A stretch of DNA of 47,748 nucleotides from Hungatella sp. (GCA_022792815.1 JAAWBS010000018.1:1-47748), one strand, 5' to 3'. Positions 39,279 to 47,572 are shown, numbered from the stretch's first letter. Program-made: numbers and translations. The notes: generated from the letters alone by a model not told the origin.

Positions 39279-40862
39279 TTATTTAATGTAGCCTGCCGCG
39301 CTGGCGCCTGCGATCCGGCCCCAGGTAAAGCAGTTGGACAGCGTGAAGCCCATGTAGGCCGAGTTGGCGCCGGCTTCGCCGGCTACAAACAAGCCGGGGA
39401 TGGTGCTGCCGTCCGCCCGCAGAACTTCAGCGTTGACATTGCGGGCAATGCCGCCGTAGGTGATGATTTCACAGGGGACGACGGCCACGGCGACATAGGG
39501 AGCCTCAAGGGGCAGCATCGGCTGTGACTCGGCCCAGCTGCCGGCGCCGCGGTTGAATTCCGGATCGTTTCCGGAGGCGGCGTAGCCGTTGTAGGAGTCG
39601 ATCGTAGCCTTCAGCGTCTCGGCATCCACCTCCATCAGCCCGGCCAGCTCTTCGACTGTGTCTGCCTTGAGGAATTCCATTTCCCGGCCGCGGGTGACAC
39701 CCAGCTCAGTAAGCGTTGCCTCGTCGGAGATTGCCCAGACGTAGTCGCTGCCTGTCTTGGTCATCTCATTAAAGATGGGACGATTCAGCTCCTGGGTCAT
39801 GTAGCCGCCGGATTTTTCATTGACGAAACGGACGGCGTTGGTATTTACCAGCACCAGGTTCGGGGCACCGATGAAACGGGAGACATTGGCGGAATTGGAA
39901 TTTCCGTTGTGGTTGGCCATGATTTCATAGTCCTTTAACACGGCCATCAGGTGATTGGTATGGGTCAGGGCCGCGCCGACGTTGTTGGCCATGATGATGC
40001 CGTCGCCGGTAGCAGCCGGATGTCCGATGCCGAAGGTGCCCGCCATCTCAGGATCGAGCAGGCCCGTCAGCTCAGGATTGTAGGCGTAGCCGCCGGTAGC
40101 GATGATGACGGCCTTGGTGTCAATGAGGATCTCCTTCCCGCCCTGCTCGGCCACTACTCCGGCCACGCTGCCGTCTTCGTTCATAACCAGACGGGTTCCG
40201 CGGGTCTCCAGCATCAAGTTGACGCCGGCTTCTTCCAGAGCAGCCTCAAAGGGGGCTTTCAAAGCCATTCCGCCCTTTGCTTCTTCGCTGCCCATGACAT
40301 GCATCATCTGCAGAGGGCCATAGCCTACCAGAATGTTATCGGTAAAGGGCACCTGCAGGCGCTCTATGAGCCAGTCGATGGTATGGCCTGCGTTCTCCAC
40401 GGTGATTTTGGTCAGTTCCGGGTCCAGGCGGTAGAGAGCATTGGTCATCAGATTCTCGTACATCTGATCGTAGGTCAGCTCAATGTTCTGCTCCTTCTGA
40501 AGCGCAGTGTCATATCCGGCGATCATGCCCTGAGATATGAAGGTGGTGCCGCCGATGGACGCCATCTTCTCCAAGAGAATAATGTTTTCAATGCCGTTGT
40601 CCGCGGCTTCTACGGCAGCGGACAGTCCGGCGCCGCCTGCGCCGATGACCACCAGATCTGCGGTCATGTCTGCGGCTGTTTGTGCCGGTTCTGCGGCGGG
40701 AGCCGTTGTTTCTGCATTTGCCTCTGCGGTTGTTTCCGCCGTGGTGGTTGCAGCCGCCGTTGTCTCAGCGGGCGCCGTCGTAGTCGAGGCATTCTGCGAG
40801 CAGCCGGACAGGCAGCCGAGCGCGAGAGACAGTGTGCATAAAAACGCGGTAATTCTTTTCAT
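39279..40862 (-). CDS. Extracellular FAD-dependent reductase lipoprotein, fumarate-reductase flavoprotein type (527 aa)
   Basis: A lipobox LSGC with acyl-Cys21 is followed by a ~45-residue Thr/Ala/Glu linker, then an FAD-binding Rossmann segment VIGAGGAGLSAAVEAA (GAGGAG 74-79). The GGIARNVNAEVLRADGSTIP stretch and GLFVAGEAGANS close are typical of flavocytochrome c/fumarate-reductase A chains. Such exported reductases in gut Clostridia use fumarate-like or urocanate-like acceptors for anaerobic respiration. There is no FMN-binding or haem domain in the chain, so the electron donor must be another protein. GGAGGAACG precedes the start. The substrate is not predictable here. Confidence 0.9.
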   Translation of the reverse strand: MKRITAFLCTLSLALGCLSGCSQNASTTTAPAETTAAATTTAETTAEANAETTAPAAEPAQTAADMTADLVVIGAGGAGLSAAVEAADNGIENIILLEKMASIGGTTFISQGMIAGYDTALQKEQNIELTYDQMYENLMTNALYRLDPELTKITVENAGHTIDWLIERLQVPFTDNILVGYGPLQMMHVMGSEEAKGGMALKAPFEAALEEAGVNLMLETRGTRLVMNEDGSVAGVVAEQGGKEILIDTKAVIIATGGYAYNPELTGLLDPEMAGTFGIGHPAATGDGIIMANNVGAALTHTNHLMAVLKDYEIMANHNGNSNSANVSRFIGAPNLVLVNTNAVRFVNEKSGGYMTQELNRPIFNEMTKTGSDYVWAISDEATLTELGVTRGREMEFLKADTVEELAGLMEVDAETLKATIDSYNGYAASGNDPEFNRGAGSWAESQPMLPLEAPYVAVAVVPCEIITYGGIARNVNAEVLRADGSTIPGLFVAGEAGANSAYMGFTLSNCFTWGRIAGASAAGYIK

Positions 40863-41238
40863 TCGTTCCTCCTGTTTGTGAACATTTTGTATGTTACGCT
40901 ATCAATCATAGCAGAAAAAACGCGGAAAAAGTTAATAAAAACAGTATGGTATTGAATGAAATCCGTCTATATTGAGAGAAAAATCACAAACAGGAAAGAA
41001 GGAGATTTTTACTTGAGCTTTCTCTTGAATTCTATTATAATTTAAGTAATCTTAACTGTAAAATTTCCGGTGAGACGGCGTCCTGTATCTGGAGGCTGTG
41101 ACTGACAGGCCGCAGACTCGTGTACAGAGCAGGCCGCTTAAACCGTGACAAAAACGCCTGATCTTTTCCCTTCGCGGCCTGTCATTTGCCCGGCTTTTCC
41201 GATATCATAAGCTTATGAACTTCAAGGGAGGCGATCAG
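40863..41238. other. Non-coding region with cas-operon promoter and an 11-bp inverted repeat
   Basis: No gene. A minus-strand TATGAT with TG extension (TGCTATGAT) near 40910 probably serves the flavoprotein. On the plus strand TTGAGC-17-TATAAT is at 41013-41041. A perfect inverted repeat TGACAGGCCGC (41103-41113) and GCGGCCTGTCA (41174-41184) encloses 60 nt, and CAGGCCGC recurs inside. The predicted transcript therefore has a ~320-nt structured leader before cas6. It matches no riboswitch or stable RNA that I know. Confidence 0.5.
41013..41041 (+). promoter_or_regulatory. Probable promoter of the cas operon
   Basis: TTGAGC (41013-41018), 17-nt spacer, consensus TATAAT (41036-41041). It is the only good plus-strand promoter before cas6, 330 nt upstream. 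Confidence 0.65.
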
Positions 41239-41298
41239 ATGAAGGTTTGCTACAGAGTTTATCCGGTGCAGCGTGACTTCGACAGCAGAGTGGCCTGA
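41239..41298 (+). other. Possible 19-residue leader peptide before cas6
   Basis: ATG 41239 has AAGGGAGG 7-14 nt upstream and codes for MKVCYRVYPVQRDFDSRVA before TGA. The ribosome site is as good as that of any cas gene here, but the product matches nothing I recognise. It may be the head of a gene deleted in front of cas6 or a short regulatory peptide. Confidence 0.3.
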
Positions 41299-41371
41299 CT
41301 CTGCTGTTTTACGAGAGATTGACGGGGCCGCCCGGCTTTTAGGAGTCCGGAACCGGCCGGGGAGGACGGAG

Positions 41372-42052
41372 ATGATTAAACAGATACGAGTGATGACGGC
41401 GGTCTATAAAAATATCCGGCTGTCCCCGTCAGAAGCCAAAAATATCCGGGGTTTTTTCGCCGATCTGGATTATACAGACAGCTGTCTCCACAACCATAAG
41501 GAGAGCGGGGAACAGATCTACCGGTATCCTCTGGTCCAGTACAAAGTGGCAGGCGGACATCCGACCATCGTTGCCGTGGAGGAGGGGATCCGGAGCATCC
41601 ATCCTCATCTCATGGGGCAGACCCGGATGACTCTGGGAGAGAAGACCTACACGGATATGGCTCTGGACATCCGTCTCGCTCAGAGGCCTGTGGGGGACAG
41701 CAGAGGCCTGCGGCAGTATCGGTTTCTGACCCCGTGGCTGGCTCTGAACCAGAACAATTATGAGAGATATAAGGGAGGGAGCCAGGAAGAACAGGCAGCT
41801 CTTTTGTCAAAGATACTGGCGGGAAATATTCTGTCCATGTGCAAAGGATTTGGGGTGACCATAGAGAACCGGCTGACCGTGACCCACGAGCTGAGCCCTG
41901 TCTCTGTGTGGTACAAGGGAAAAAAGATGGAGGGCTTCAGAGGCTCTTTTCAGGTGAACTGCTGCATCCCGGATCTGTGCGGCATCGGAAAGGGGACGGC
42001 CAGAGGATTTGGAACCGTGAAAGTACGGCAGGAGATGAGGAGGGAAGAATAG
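41372..42052 (+). CDS. cas6: CRISPR-associated endoribonuclease Cas6 (226 aa)
   Basis: Cuts the CRISPR transcript within repeats to give crRNAs with an 8-nt 5' handle. The C-terminal Gly-rich loop GIGKGTARGFGTVKV is the Cas6 signature, and the ferredoxin-like N-terminal half (RYPLVQYKVAGGHPTIVAVE) fits the Cas6b-type family. GGAGG lies 6 nt upstream of ATG 41372; the frame open back to 41273 is not family-like. First gene of the CRISPR operon, directly adjacent to cas10. Confidence 0.88.
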   Translation: MIKQIRVMTAVYKNIRLSPSEAKNIRGFFADLDYTDSCLHNHKESGEQIYRYPLVQYKVAGGHPTIVAVEEGIRSIHPHLMGQTRMTLGEKTYTDMALDIRLAQRPVGDSRGLRQYRFLTPWLALNQNNYERYKGGSQEEQAALLSKILAGNILSMCKGFGVTIENRLTVTHELSPVSVWYKGKKMEGFRGSFQVNCCIPDLCGIGKGTARGFGTVKVRQEMRREE

Positions 42053-44326
42053 ATGGAGTACAGGGAAGCAATCATGGCGGCATGGCTGATGAACATCGGG
42101 CGATTCCTGGATGAGGGAGCCCAGGGCCTGGTCCGGCGCTGCGGGAAGGTTCTGGAAGCCTGTCTGGACACGGAGAAGCTGCTGGGGATCCTCTCGGGGG
42201 AGCCGGAGTATGAGGCCGAGCGGCGGCTGGCGGAGGAGGCCTTTCACCTGTCTCTGTGGGAGTCGGAAGCCAGCGAAAAGCTGGCGAAGGGGAGAAATCT
42301 TACCAGCGTATTTTCCAGGGTTACGGTGAAGGACCAGGCCAGGCCCCAAAAGATGTATTATTCCATAAAAAAGGAGTCCCCGGGGGCCGTGTTTCCCCGG
42401 GAGGAGGGCAGCGACGAAGAGCGCAAGAAGCTGGCTTTGGAGTTTATAGAGGAATTACGGTCTCTGGAGCATCACCTGCCGGAGTCGTGGGCAGACTTTA
42501 TCGTGGTCTTCGACGGACTGCTGAGAAAATATGCGTGGTGCATCACGGCTTCCGACTATGAAGGCGAGGATGTCTCCCTGTACAACCAGTCCAGGATCGC
42601 AGGGGCTGCGGCCGCCTGTATGCTCCGGAGCCGGGATCCGGAGGGAAGACATTTTAAGCTGGTGGTGGGAGATTTTTCCGGGATCCAGAACTATGTCTTC
42701 TCCGTGGCCAACGTCAGCGAGAAGGGGGTGGCCAAACGGCTCCGCGCCAGATCCTTCTATGTAGATGTGGCTGTGTCGGCCATCGCCCAGGACATTATCT
42801 TCCGGTTTGACCTGACTCAGAACCATATTCTCATGCTGACGGGAGGAAAGTTCTATCTGCTGCTGCCCAACACGGAAGATTCGGACCGGCTTTTAGAGGC
42901 CATAGAGAGAGAGATCGAAGAAAGCTTCCTCTCTCTGTTTAAAGGACAGATCGCCATCCACCTGGCATGGATCACCATGGGGCCGGAGGGGCTTAAGGAC
43001 TACAGCAGGTCGGTGACTGAGATTATGAGAGTGCTGGGGGACAAAAAATCCAGGGCTTTTCATCACAGTCTGACCGACGAGAAAGGCTGGACAGAGGACA
43101 AGTTCAATCTGTATGAGGAATTGGCAGGGAAACACGTCTGCCGGTCCTGCCTCAGGGAGCTCACGGACAGGGACCGGAACCATTGTGCCAACTGCGCCAT
43201 GCAGACGGAGATCGGGGCCCGGCTTCCCAGGACCAGATACCTATCCTATTACCGGGGAGAGCGGGAGGGAACTTATCACATCTACGGGGACTACTGGATC
43301 GGGCTGTGGCCGGAGTTCCGGAGAGACGGGGCCTTTCTGACCGAGCAGATCAACGGGACCGGCCTTCCGGACGAGGCCAGGGGAGCGCCGGTGAAGATAC
43401 GGTACATGGCCAATTATATTCCTGTAGACGACCAGGGGGAGGTGATGACCTTCCAGGACATGGCAGAAGCGGCCAGGGGAGCCAAAAGGCTGGCGGTTCT
43501 GAAAGCGGATGTGGACACTCTGGGCTATATCTTTGCAGACGGACTTCGGACGGGGAAGAGACACTTCGGAACCATCTCCAGGGTCAATACCATGTCCCGA
43601 TTTCTGGAGATCTTTTTCTCCGGCTATGTCAATGAGGTCCTGACCAGGGACAGGGCCTACCGGAATGTGTACAGTGTATTTTCCGGCGGAGACGATCTTT
43701 TCCTCATCGGGCCATGGGACGTGATGCCCGGGCTGGCGGAGAAGATCAGCAGGGATTTTCGGGATTTTGCGGCAAAGAATCCGGCTCTCACGATCTCGGC
43801 AGCCGTCAGCGTGTTCCAGCCCAGGGAACACATCGCCAACATGGCGGAGCTGAGTGAGAAGAGCCTGAAATATGTAAAGAATCACACTGTAAGAGAACTG
43901 TATCCGGGGAAGACGGGGAGAGACGGAGTCCGTTTCCTGGGGCAGCTCTTTAGCTGGGAGGATCTGGGACGCCAGCTGGAAATCTGGGAACGGCTGGCCC
44001 GGCTTCTGGAGAGAAAGCTGGTGAGCACAAACACGCTGAAAAGAATCGGAACTTACAGCAGGATGTACCGGGAATTTCTCATGAGTCATGATGTGATGTC
44101 CCTCATGTTCGAGCCTCTGTTTCATTATGACAGGCAGAGAAATTATGGGGAACTGGAGAACAGGAAGGAAAGACAGAAGGATGAGGACCTTAGATGGTTT
44201 CTGGATGATTATGTCGGGGACCTGTCAGAGAACGCTGCGGATCTGAGAGTGATCAAGAAGAATCTGTTTTTCGCGGAGGCGGCAGTGGCTTGCGGGATGA
44301 ATCTTACGAAGGAGGAGAGAGGGTAA
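42053..44326 (+). CDS. cas10: Cas10/Csm1, type III-A large subunit with GGDD but without the HD pair (757 aa)
   Basis: Large subunit of the Csm complex. The palm/cyclase motif SGGDDLF (Gly545-Asp548) is intact, so cyclic oligoadenylate synthesis on target RNA binding is expected. The first palm domain (VVGDFSGIQNYVFSVANVSE) and the four-Cys zinc site (Cys363, 366, 378, 381) are present. The N-terminal helix that normally reads LLHDIGKF reads AAWLMNIGRFLDE, with Met13-Asn14 replacing His-Asp, so the single-strand DNase is probably dead. AGGAGGG precedes ATG 42053, which directly follows the cas6 stop. The stop overlaps csm2 (TAATG). Confidence 0.93.
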   Translation: MEYREAIMAAWLMNIGRFLDEGAQGLVRRCGKVLEACLDTEKLLGILSGEPEYEAERRLAEEAFHLSLWESEASEKLAKGRNLTSVFSRVTVKDQARPQKMYYSIKKESPGAVFPREEGSDEERKKLALEFIEELRSLEHHLPESWADFIVVFDGLLRKYAWCITASDYEGEDVSLYNQSRIAGAAAACMLRSRDPEGRHFKLVVGDFSGIQNYVFSVANVSEKGVAKRLRARSFYVDVAVSAIAQDIIFRFDLTQNHILMLTGGKFYLLLPNTEDSDRLLEAIEREIEESFLSLFKGQIAIHLAWITMGPEGLKDYSRSVTEIMRVLGDKKSRAFHHSLTDEKGWTEDKFNLYEELAGKHVCRSCLRELTDRDRNHCANCAMQTEIGARLPRTRYLSYYRGEREGTYHIYGDYWIGLWPEFRRDGAFLTEQINGTGLPDEARGAPVKIRYMANYIPVDDQGEVMTFQDMAEAARGAKRLAVLKADVDTLGYIFADGLRTGKRHFGTISRVNTMSRFLEIFFSGYVNEVLTRDRAYRNVYSVFSGGDDLFLIGPWDVMPGLAEKISRDFRDFAAKNPALTISAAVSVFQPREHIANMAELSEKSLKYVKNHTVRELYPGKTGRDGVRFLGQLFSWEDLGRQLEIWERLARLLERKLVSTNTLKRIGTYSRMYREFLMSHDVMSLMFEPLFHYDRQRNYGELENRKERQKDEDLRWFLDDYVGDLSENAADLRVIKKNLFFAEAAVACGMNLTKEERG

Positions 44327-44832
44327 TGGCGTATGACGGCAGAAATTTTGGAAACAGGCAGGGCGGAGGGAGGAGCGGCCCGGGGGGCGATCCGAACTAT
44401 AAGAAGGGCAAGCTGCCGGAGGGCTATCTGTCAGGCGGATATTTTGAGGTCATAGATGGGGAGAAGGCCCTGAGACCGGAGTATATTGTGAAGTACCCGA
44501 AGGAGATCGCCGAGAAACTCTCCAGCCAGAACGAGTGGGAGAAGTGGAATTCCCCTCAGAACAAGCGGAGCCAGGTGCGCAGGTTTTATGAGTATGGATT
44601 GAGGATCCAGGGGCTTTTGCGGCGGAAACATAATCATTTCGCGGCCGTCGAGGCGGAGCTGGGACGTCTTCTGCCTTTTGTGAAGTATGCGGAGAGCCGG
44701 GGCACGGTGTCTGTGTTGTTTCGGAATTTTATAGACAGAAACATCACGGCAGTCCATGACGGGGAGGACCTGAATGCATTTGTGAAACATTTTGAGGCTG
44801 TTATAGCATATCTGCCAAAGGAGAAAAATTAG
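44326..44832 (+). CDS. csm2: Csm2, type III-A small subunit (168 aa)
   Basis: Helical Cas11-type subunit that lines the crRNA-target duplex. After a Gly/Arg-rich disordered head (GRNFGNRQGGGRSGPGG) comes the family core (SSQNEWEKWNSPQNKRSQVR, then RRFYEYGLRI-like and EAELGRLLPFVKYAESRG segments). The start overlaps the cas10 stop (TAATG). Slightly longer than usual (~120-150), owing to the N-terminal extension. Confidence 0.85.
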   Translation: MAYDGRNFGNRQGGGRSGPGGDPNYKKGKLPEGYLSGGYFEVIDGEKALRPEYIVKYPKEIAEKLSSQNEWEKWNSPQNKRSQVRRFYEYGLRIQGLLRRKHNHFAAVEAELGRLLPFVKYAESRGTVSVLFRNFIDRNITAVHDGEDLNAFVKHFEAVIAYLPKEKN

Positions 44833-44844
44833 GAGGGCGTACGT

Positions 44845-45507
44845 ATGAAGCTGAAAAAAATCTGCAAATATGAAGGCAGCGTGAAAGTGGTCACAGGCCT
44901 TGCCATCAAAGGAGCCAGCAACGAGTTAAACATCGGCGGCGCAGACAGTGAGGTGGTGAAGAACCCTCTTACCGGAGAGCCCTATATACCCGGGTCAAGT
45001 CTGAAAGGAAAGATGAGGTCTCAGCTGGAGAAGGTCTACGGGATGAAGAATAAATACGGAAAGCCGGAGGAGGGAAAGCCCTGCGGATGCGGGGGAAAGA
45101 CCTGTATGGTGTGCACTTTGTTTGGGGCGCACATGAATCCGGGTGCGGAGTCTGCACCTACCAGAATCATTGTCCGCGACTGCGAGCTCACGGAGGACTC
45201 CCGGACAAAGATCCAGGACATGCCTGTGGAGAGAGGCGGTTATTTGGAGGTGAAGGCAGAGAATCTCATCAAGCGAGATAAGGGTATTGTGGAAGCTCCC
45301 AGATTTATGGAGCGTGTGCCTGCAGGGCTGGAGTTTCATCTGGAGATTCTGGTGCAGGTGTTTGATGAGGATCCGGAGGAGCAATTGAGAGCAGCGGTGG
45401 AGAAGGCTCTGGAGATGGTGGAATTATCTTACCTGGGAGGCAGCGGTTCCAGAGGATACGGTCAGGTTCAGTTCCGGGGAGAATGGAAAGAGATTGGGGT
45501 GGGGTGA
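44845..45507 (+). CDS. csm3: Csm3, type III-A Cas7 backbone and target RNase (220 aa)
   Basis: Backbone RAMP subunit that cuts target RNA every 6 nt. Asp34 in IGGADSEVVKNP aligns with the catalytic Asp33 of Streptococcus thermophilus Csm3. Motifs PYIPGSSLKGKMRS and ELSYLGGSGSRGYGQV are typical. A four-Cys insert CGCGGKTCMVCTLFG, a zinc site seen in many Csm3 proteins, is present. AGGAGGG precedes the start. Confidence 0.95.
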   Translation: MKLKKICKYEGSVKVVTGLAIKGASNELNIGGADSEVVKNPLTGEPYIPGSSLKGKMRSQLEKVYGMKNKYGKPEEGKPCGCGGKTCMVCTLFGAHMNPGAESAPTRIIVRDCELTEDSRTKIQDMPVERGGYLEVKAENLIKRDKGIVEAPRFMERVPAGLEFHLEILVQVFDEDPEEQLRAAVEKALEMVELSYLGGSGSRGYGQVQFRGEWKEIGVG

Positions 45508-46448
45508 TGATGCTGTATCGTGCGGTGATTCGGCCGGTGGCATCGTTTGCCTCCCCTCTTCAGAGCGATACCCTGTTTGGCGCGTTCTGCTGGAGCTATC
45601 GGTACGGTTATGGGGAGGAAGGGCTGACGGAGCTTCTGGAGGCAGTGAAGACGGGGACGCAGCAGGTCATTTTTTCCAATGCGTTTCCGGAAGGCGCTCT
45701 TCCGCTCCCCCTGGGAATCCGGGATACGGCTGCGGATTTTGAGCTGATCGGGGCAAAGGAAGAGCGGAAAAAGGCTTATGAGAGCCACAAAAAACTGAAA
45801 TCCGCCAAATATGTGACGAGAGAATGGTTTCGGAAGATTCAGGAAGGCGACTATGCCGGTTTTTCGGCAGGGCTGTGTGACGAGAGGGTCGCGGAGCAGT
45901 CGGTGGTTCACAACATGGTATCCCGCCGGGAGGGCATCGTGAGAAAGACAGACGAAAGTGGAAGCCTGTACGAGTCAGATGAGTTTTTTCCGGCAAACGG
46001 CTGCAGATATGACGTCTACATTCTCTCCTCACTCCCGGAGGATCGGCTTCGCACCGTGGTGGACATGATGTTTCTTCTGGGGATCGGAAGGGACAAATCT
46101 ACAGGCAAAGGCGGGTTTGAGGTGGAACAGTGGCATGAGGAGAGGGAACTGCTGACCTGCCGGCGGTGCAATGGTTTTGTCGCTCTGTCAAATTTTATCC
46201 CTGCACAGAATGATCCGACAGAGGGCAGGTACAAGACCTTGGTGAAGTACGGAAAGCTGGACCGGGAGTACGCCATGTCGGAAACTCCGTTTAAAAAACC
46301 TATGATATTTCTGCAGGCTGGGGCCGTCTTTGCGGACCCGCAGGTGAAACTGCACTATGGGCGGTGTGTGACGGGAGTTTCTGTGGTGGATGGGGTTGTC
46401 ACAAATGCACAAACAATAGCGGCTCCTATGTGGTTGGAATTGGGATAA
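45507..46448 (+). CDS. csm4: Csm4, type III-A Cas5-like subunit (313 aa)
   Basis: Caps the 5' handle of the crRNA and contacts Cas10. The RAMP opening (MLYRAVIRPVASFASPLQSD, TLFGAFCWSYRYG), the Gly-rich loop GIGRDKSTGKGGFEV and the C-terminal segment (LHYGRCVTGVSVVDGVV and following) fit the family. ATG 45507 overlaps the csm3 stop (TGATG). The next ~120 nt are the array leader: no csm5 gene follows. Confidence 0.9.
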   Translation: MMLYRAVIRPVASFASPLQSDTLFGAFCWSYRYGYGEEGLTELLEAVKTGTQQVIFSNAFPEGALPLPLGIRDTAADFELIGAKEERKKAYESHKKLKSAKYVTREWFRKIQEGDYAGFSAGLCDERVAEQSVVHNMVSRREGIVRKTDESGSLYESDEFFPANGCRYDVYILSSLPEDRLRTVVDMMFLLGIGRDKSTGKGGFEVEQWHEERELLTCRRCNGFVALSNFIPAQNDPTEGRYKTLVKYGKLDREYAMSETPFKKPMIFLQAGAVFADPQVKLHYGRCVTGVSVVDGVVTNAQTIAAPMWLELG

Positions 46449-46568
46449 TTGTATAGCGTGGAATGCGGGGGAAGGGAGAGGGGAGGAGATCGGGATACTG
46501 GATATAGTGGGTGGTGGAGGGGGAAAGGGGATATGTTGTGGAATTTTTGGGATTTTATTTTGGGGTTA
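46449..46568 (+). promoter_or_regulatory. CRISPR leader
   Basis: 120 nt, very rich in G on the plus strand up to ~46540 and T-rich next to the first repeat. No gene, no csm5 remnant. It lies on the side of the intact repeats, opposite the degenerate end, which is the expected position for a leader. Confidence 0.6.
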
Positions 46569-46983
46569 GTAAGAAAAGATGATCCATTAAAATAAGGATT
46601 GAGACTGTTTCAATAATTTCTCCCATTCGCGGGTAATGAGAATCAGTAAGAAAAGATGATCCATTAAAATAAGGATTGAGACAGCAGTTCACCGCGCTCG
46701 CGAGCCTTGATATATTCAGCGTAAGAAAAGATGATCCATTAAAATAAGGATTGAGACTCTTAATAAATAATTGCATTATACTTCTTCTGTAAGTCAGTGT
46801 AAGAAAAAATGATCCATTAGAACAAGGATTGAGACACTACACCAAATTCATCATTTACACCATGTTGTTTAGGAAGTAAGAAAAGATGATCCAGTAAAAT
46901 AAGGATTGAGAGGCTTCCTTATCACCAGAAATATATTTGAAAGAGAGTAAGAAAAGAGAATCCATCAAAAATTGAAATCAAGG
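46569..46983 (+). CRISPR. CRISPR array, six repeats, five spacers (type III-A)
   Basis: The repeat is 37 nt, beginning GTAAGAAAAGATGATCC and ending GGATTGAGAC. Repeats start at 46569, 46646, 46721, 46799, 46876 and 46947. The first three are identical, the fourth has three changes, the fifth two, and the sixth is strongly degenerate from its tenth base. Spacers are 40, 38, 41, 40 and 34 nt. The last 8 nt, ATTGAGAC, fit the 5' handle that Cas6 leaves (compare ATTGAAAC in other systems). The array is therefore read in the same direction as the cas genes. Confidence 0.97.
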
Positions 46984-47025
46984 AGAGCTCATTATACAAG
47001 TAACATAAAACAATATAAAAAAGGA

Positions 47026-47091
47026 ATGTGGAGAATTTTAATCATTGCAATGATTGCCGTTTTTTCTATGCCCCTGTTTATGTACAAATAA
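47026..47091 (+). other. Possible 21-residue hydrophobic peptide, probably a gene head fragment
   Basis: AAAAAAGGA precedes ATG 47026. The frame reads MWRILIIAMIAVFSMPLFMY K and stops. It looks like a signal anchor whose gene is truncated: after a stop the sequence FGAIKFGVIDDRIPLLKSAA continues in another frame (47102-47167). No family recognised. Confidence 0.25.
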
Positions 47092-47186
47092 TAGACAGAT
47101 TTGGCGCGATTAAGTTCGGTGTGATTGATGACCGGATACCCTTGTTGAAGAGTGCGGCATCCTTTTGAGAGTATTAATATTGGGGG

Positions 47187-47411
47187 ATGTTCTTCTGCTC
47201 AGAAAGCAGTTCAGGAAAGCAATCATTGTTTCTGCTGTTATTTCAGATAAAGCAGGGTGGGAAATGGTATATTGACAACGAAGAATATCAAGATTTAATT
47301 CAAATCATCAATACCTTGCCAATACTTTCCGAAAATCCCTTGGATTGGAATGAAAAAAAGAAACGGACAATGGTATTAGCTTCTCATTTATATGAAAAAG
47401 TTAGAGAATAA
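47187..47411 (+). CDS. Hypothetical small protein or 3' gene fragment (74 aa)
   Basis: The C-terminal ~50 residues (WYIDNEEYQDLIQIINTLPI, LDWNEKKKRTMVLASHLYEK) look like real coding sequence, but the first ~20 (MFFCSESSSGKQSLF) do not. It is likely the end of a longer gene with the front lost. GGGGG lies before the ATG. A hairpin CTTCGGG/CCCGAAG at 47444-47466 follows. Function unknown. Confidence 0.4.
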   Translation: MFFCSESSSGKQSLFLLLFQIKQGGKWYIDNEEYQDLIQIINTLPILSENPLDWNEKKKRTMVLASHLYEKVRE

Positions 47412-47506
47412 GTATTTTGTATATGAACTATCATTCACCTATGCTTCGGGTCAACATGGCCCGAAGAGTCAGCATCGCGTTGCTCCTTATATTAGCTTGA
47501 GGTTAT

Positions 47507-47545
47507 AAAAATAGCAGAGGCTCATTATAATCCCCTGCTATTTTT
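47507..47545. terminator. Bidirectional terminator
   Basis: TAGCAG...CTGCTA stem (47512-47517 with 47535-47540) flanked by A residues on the left and T residues on the right. Suits either strand. Confidence 0.8.
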
Positions 47546-47572
47546 GTACTAACATAATAAATTGATTTTTTG

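Noticed and set aside
39951..40841. Plus-strand 296-codon frame across the flavoprotein gene
   Set aside because: It runs antisense to the FAD-binding lipoprotein. Cys/Gly-rich composition and lack of a ribosome site mark it as a shadow.
46449..46568. A csm5 remnant between csm4 and the array
   Set aside because: Only 120 nt, purine-rich, with no recognisable RAMP motif in any frame; treated as leader.
46555..46776. Minus-strand 73-codon frame across the CRISPR array with repeated LNPYFNGSSFLT
   Set aside because: It is the CRISPR repeat read in translation, a well-known source of spurious proteins; not a gene.
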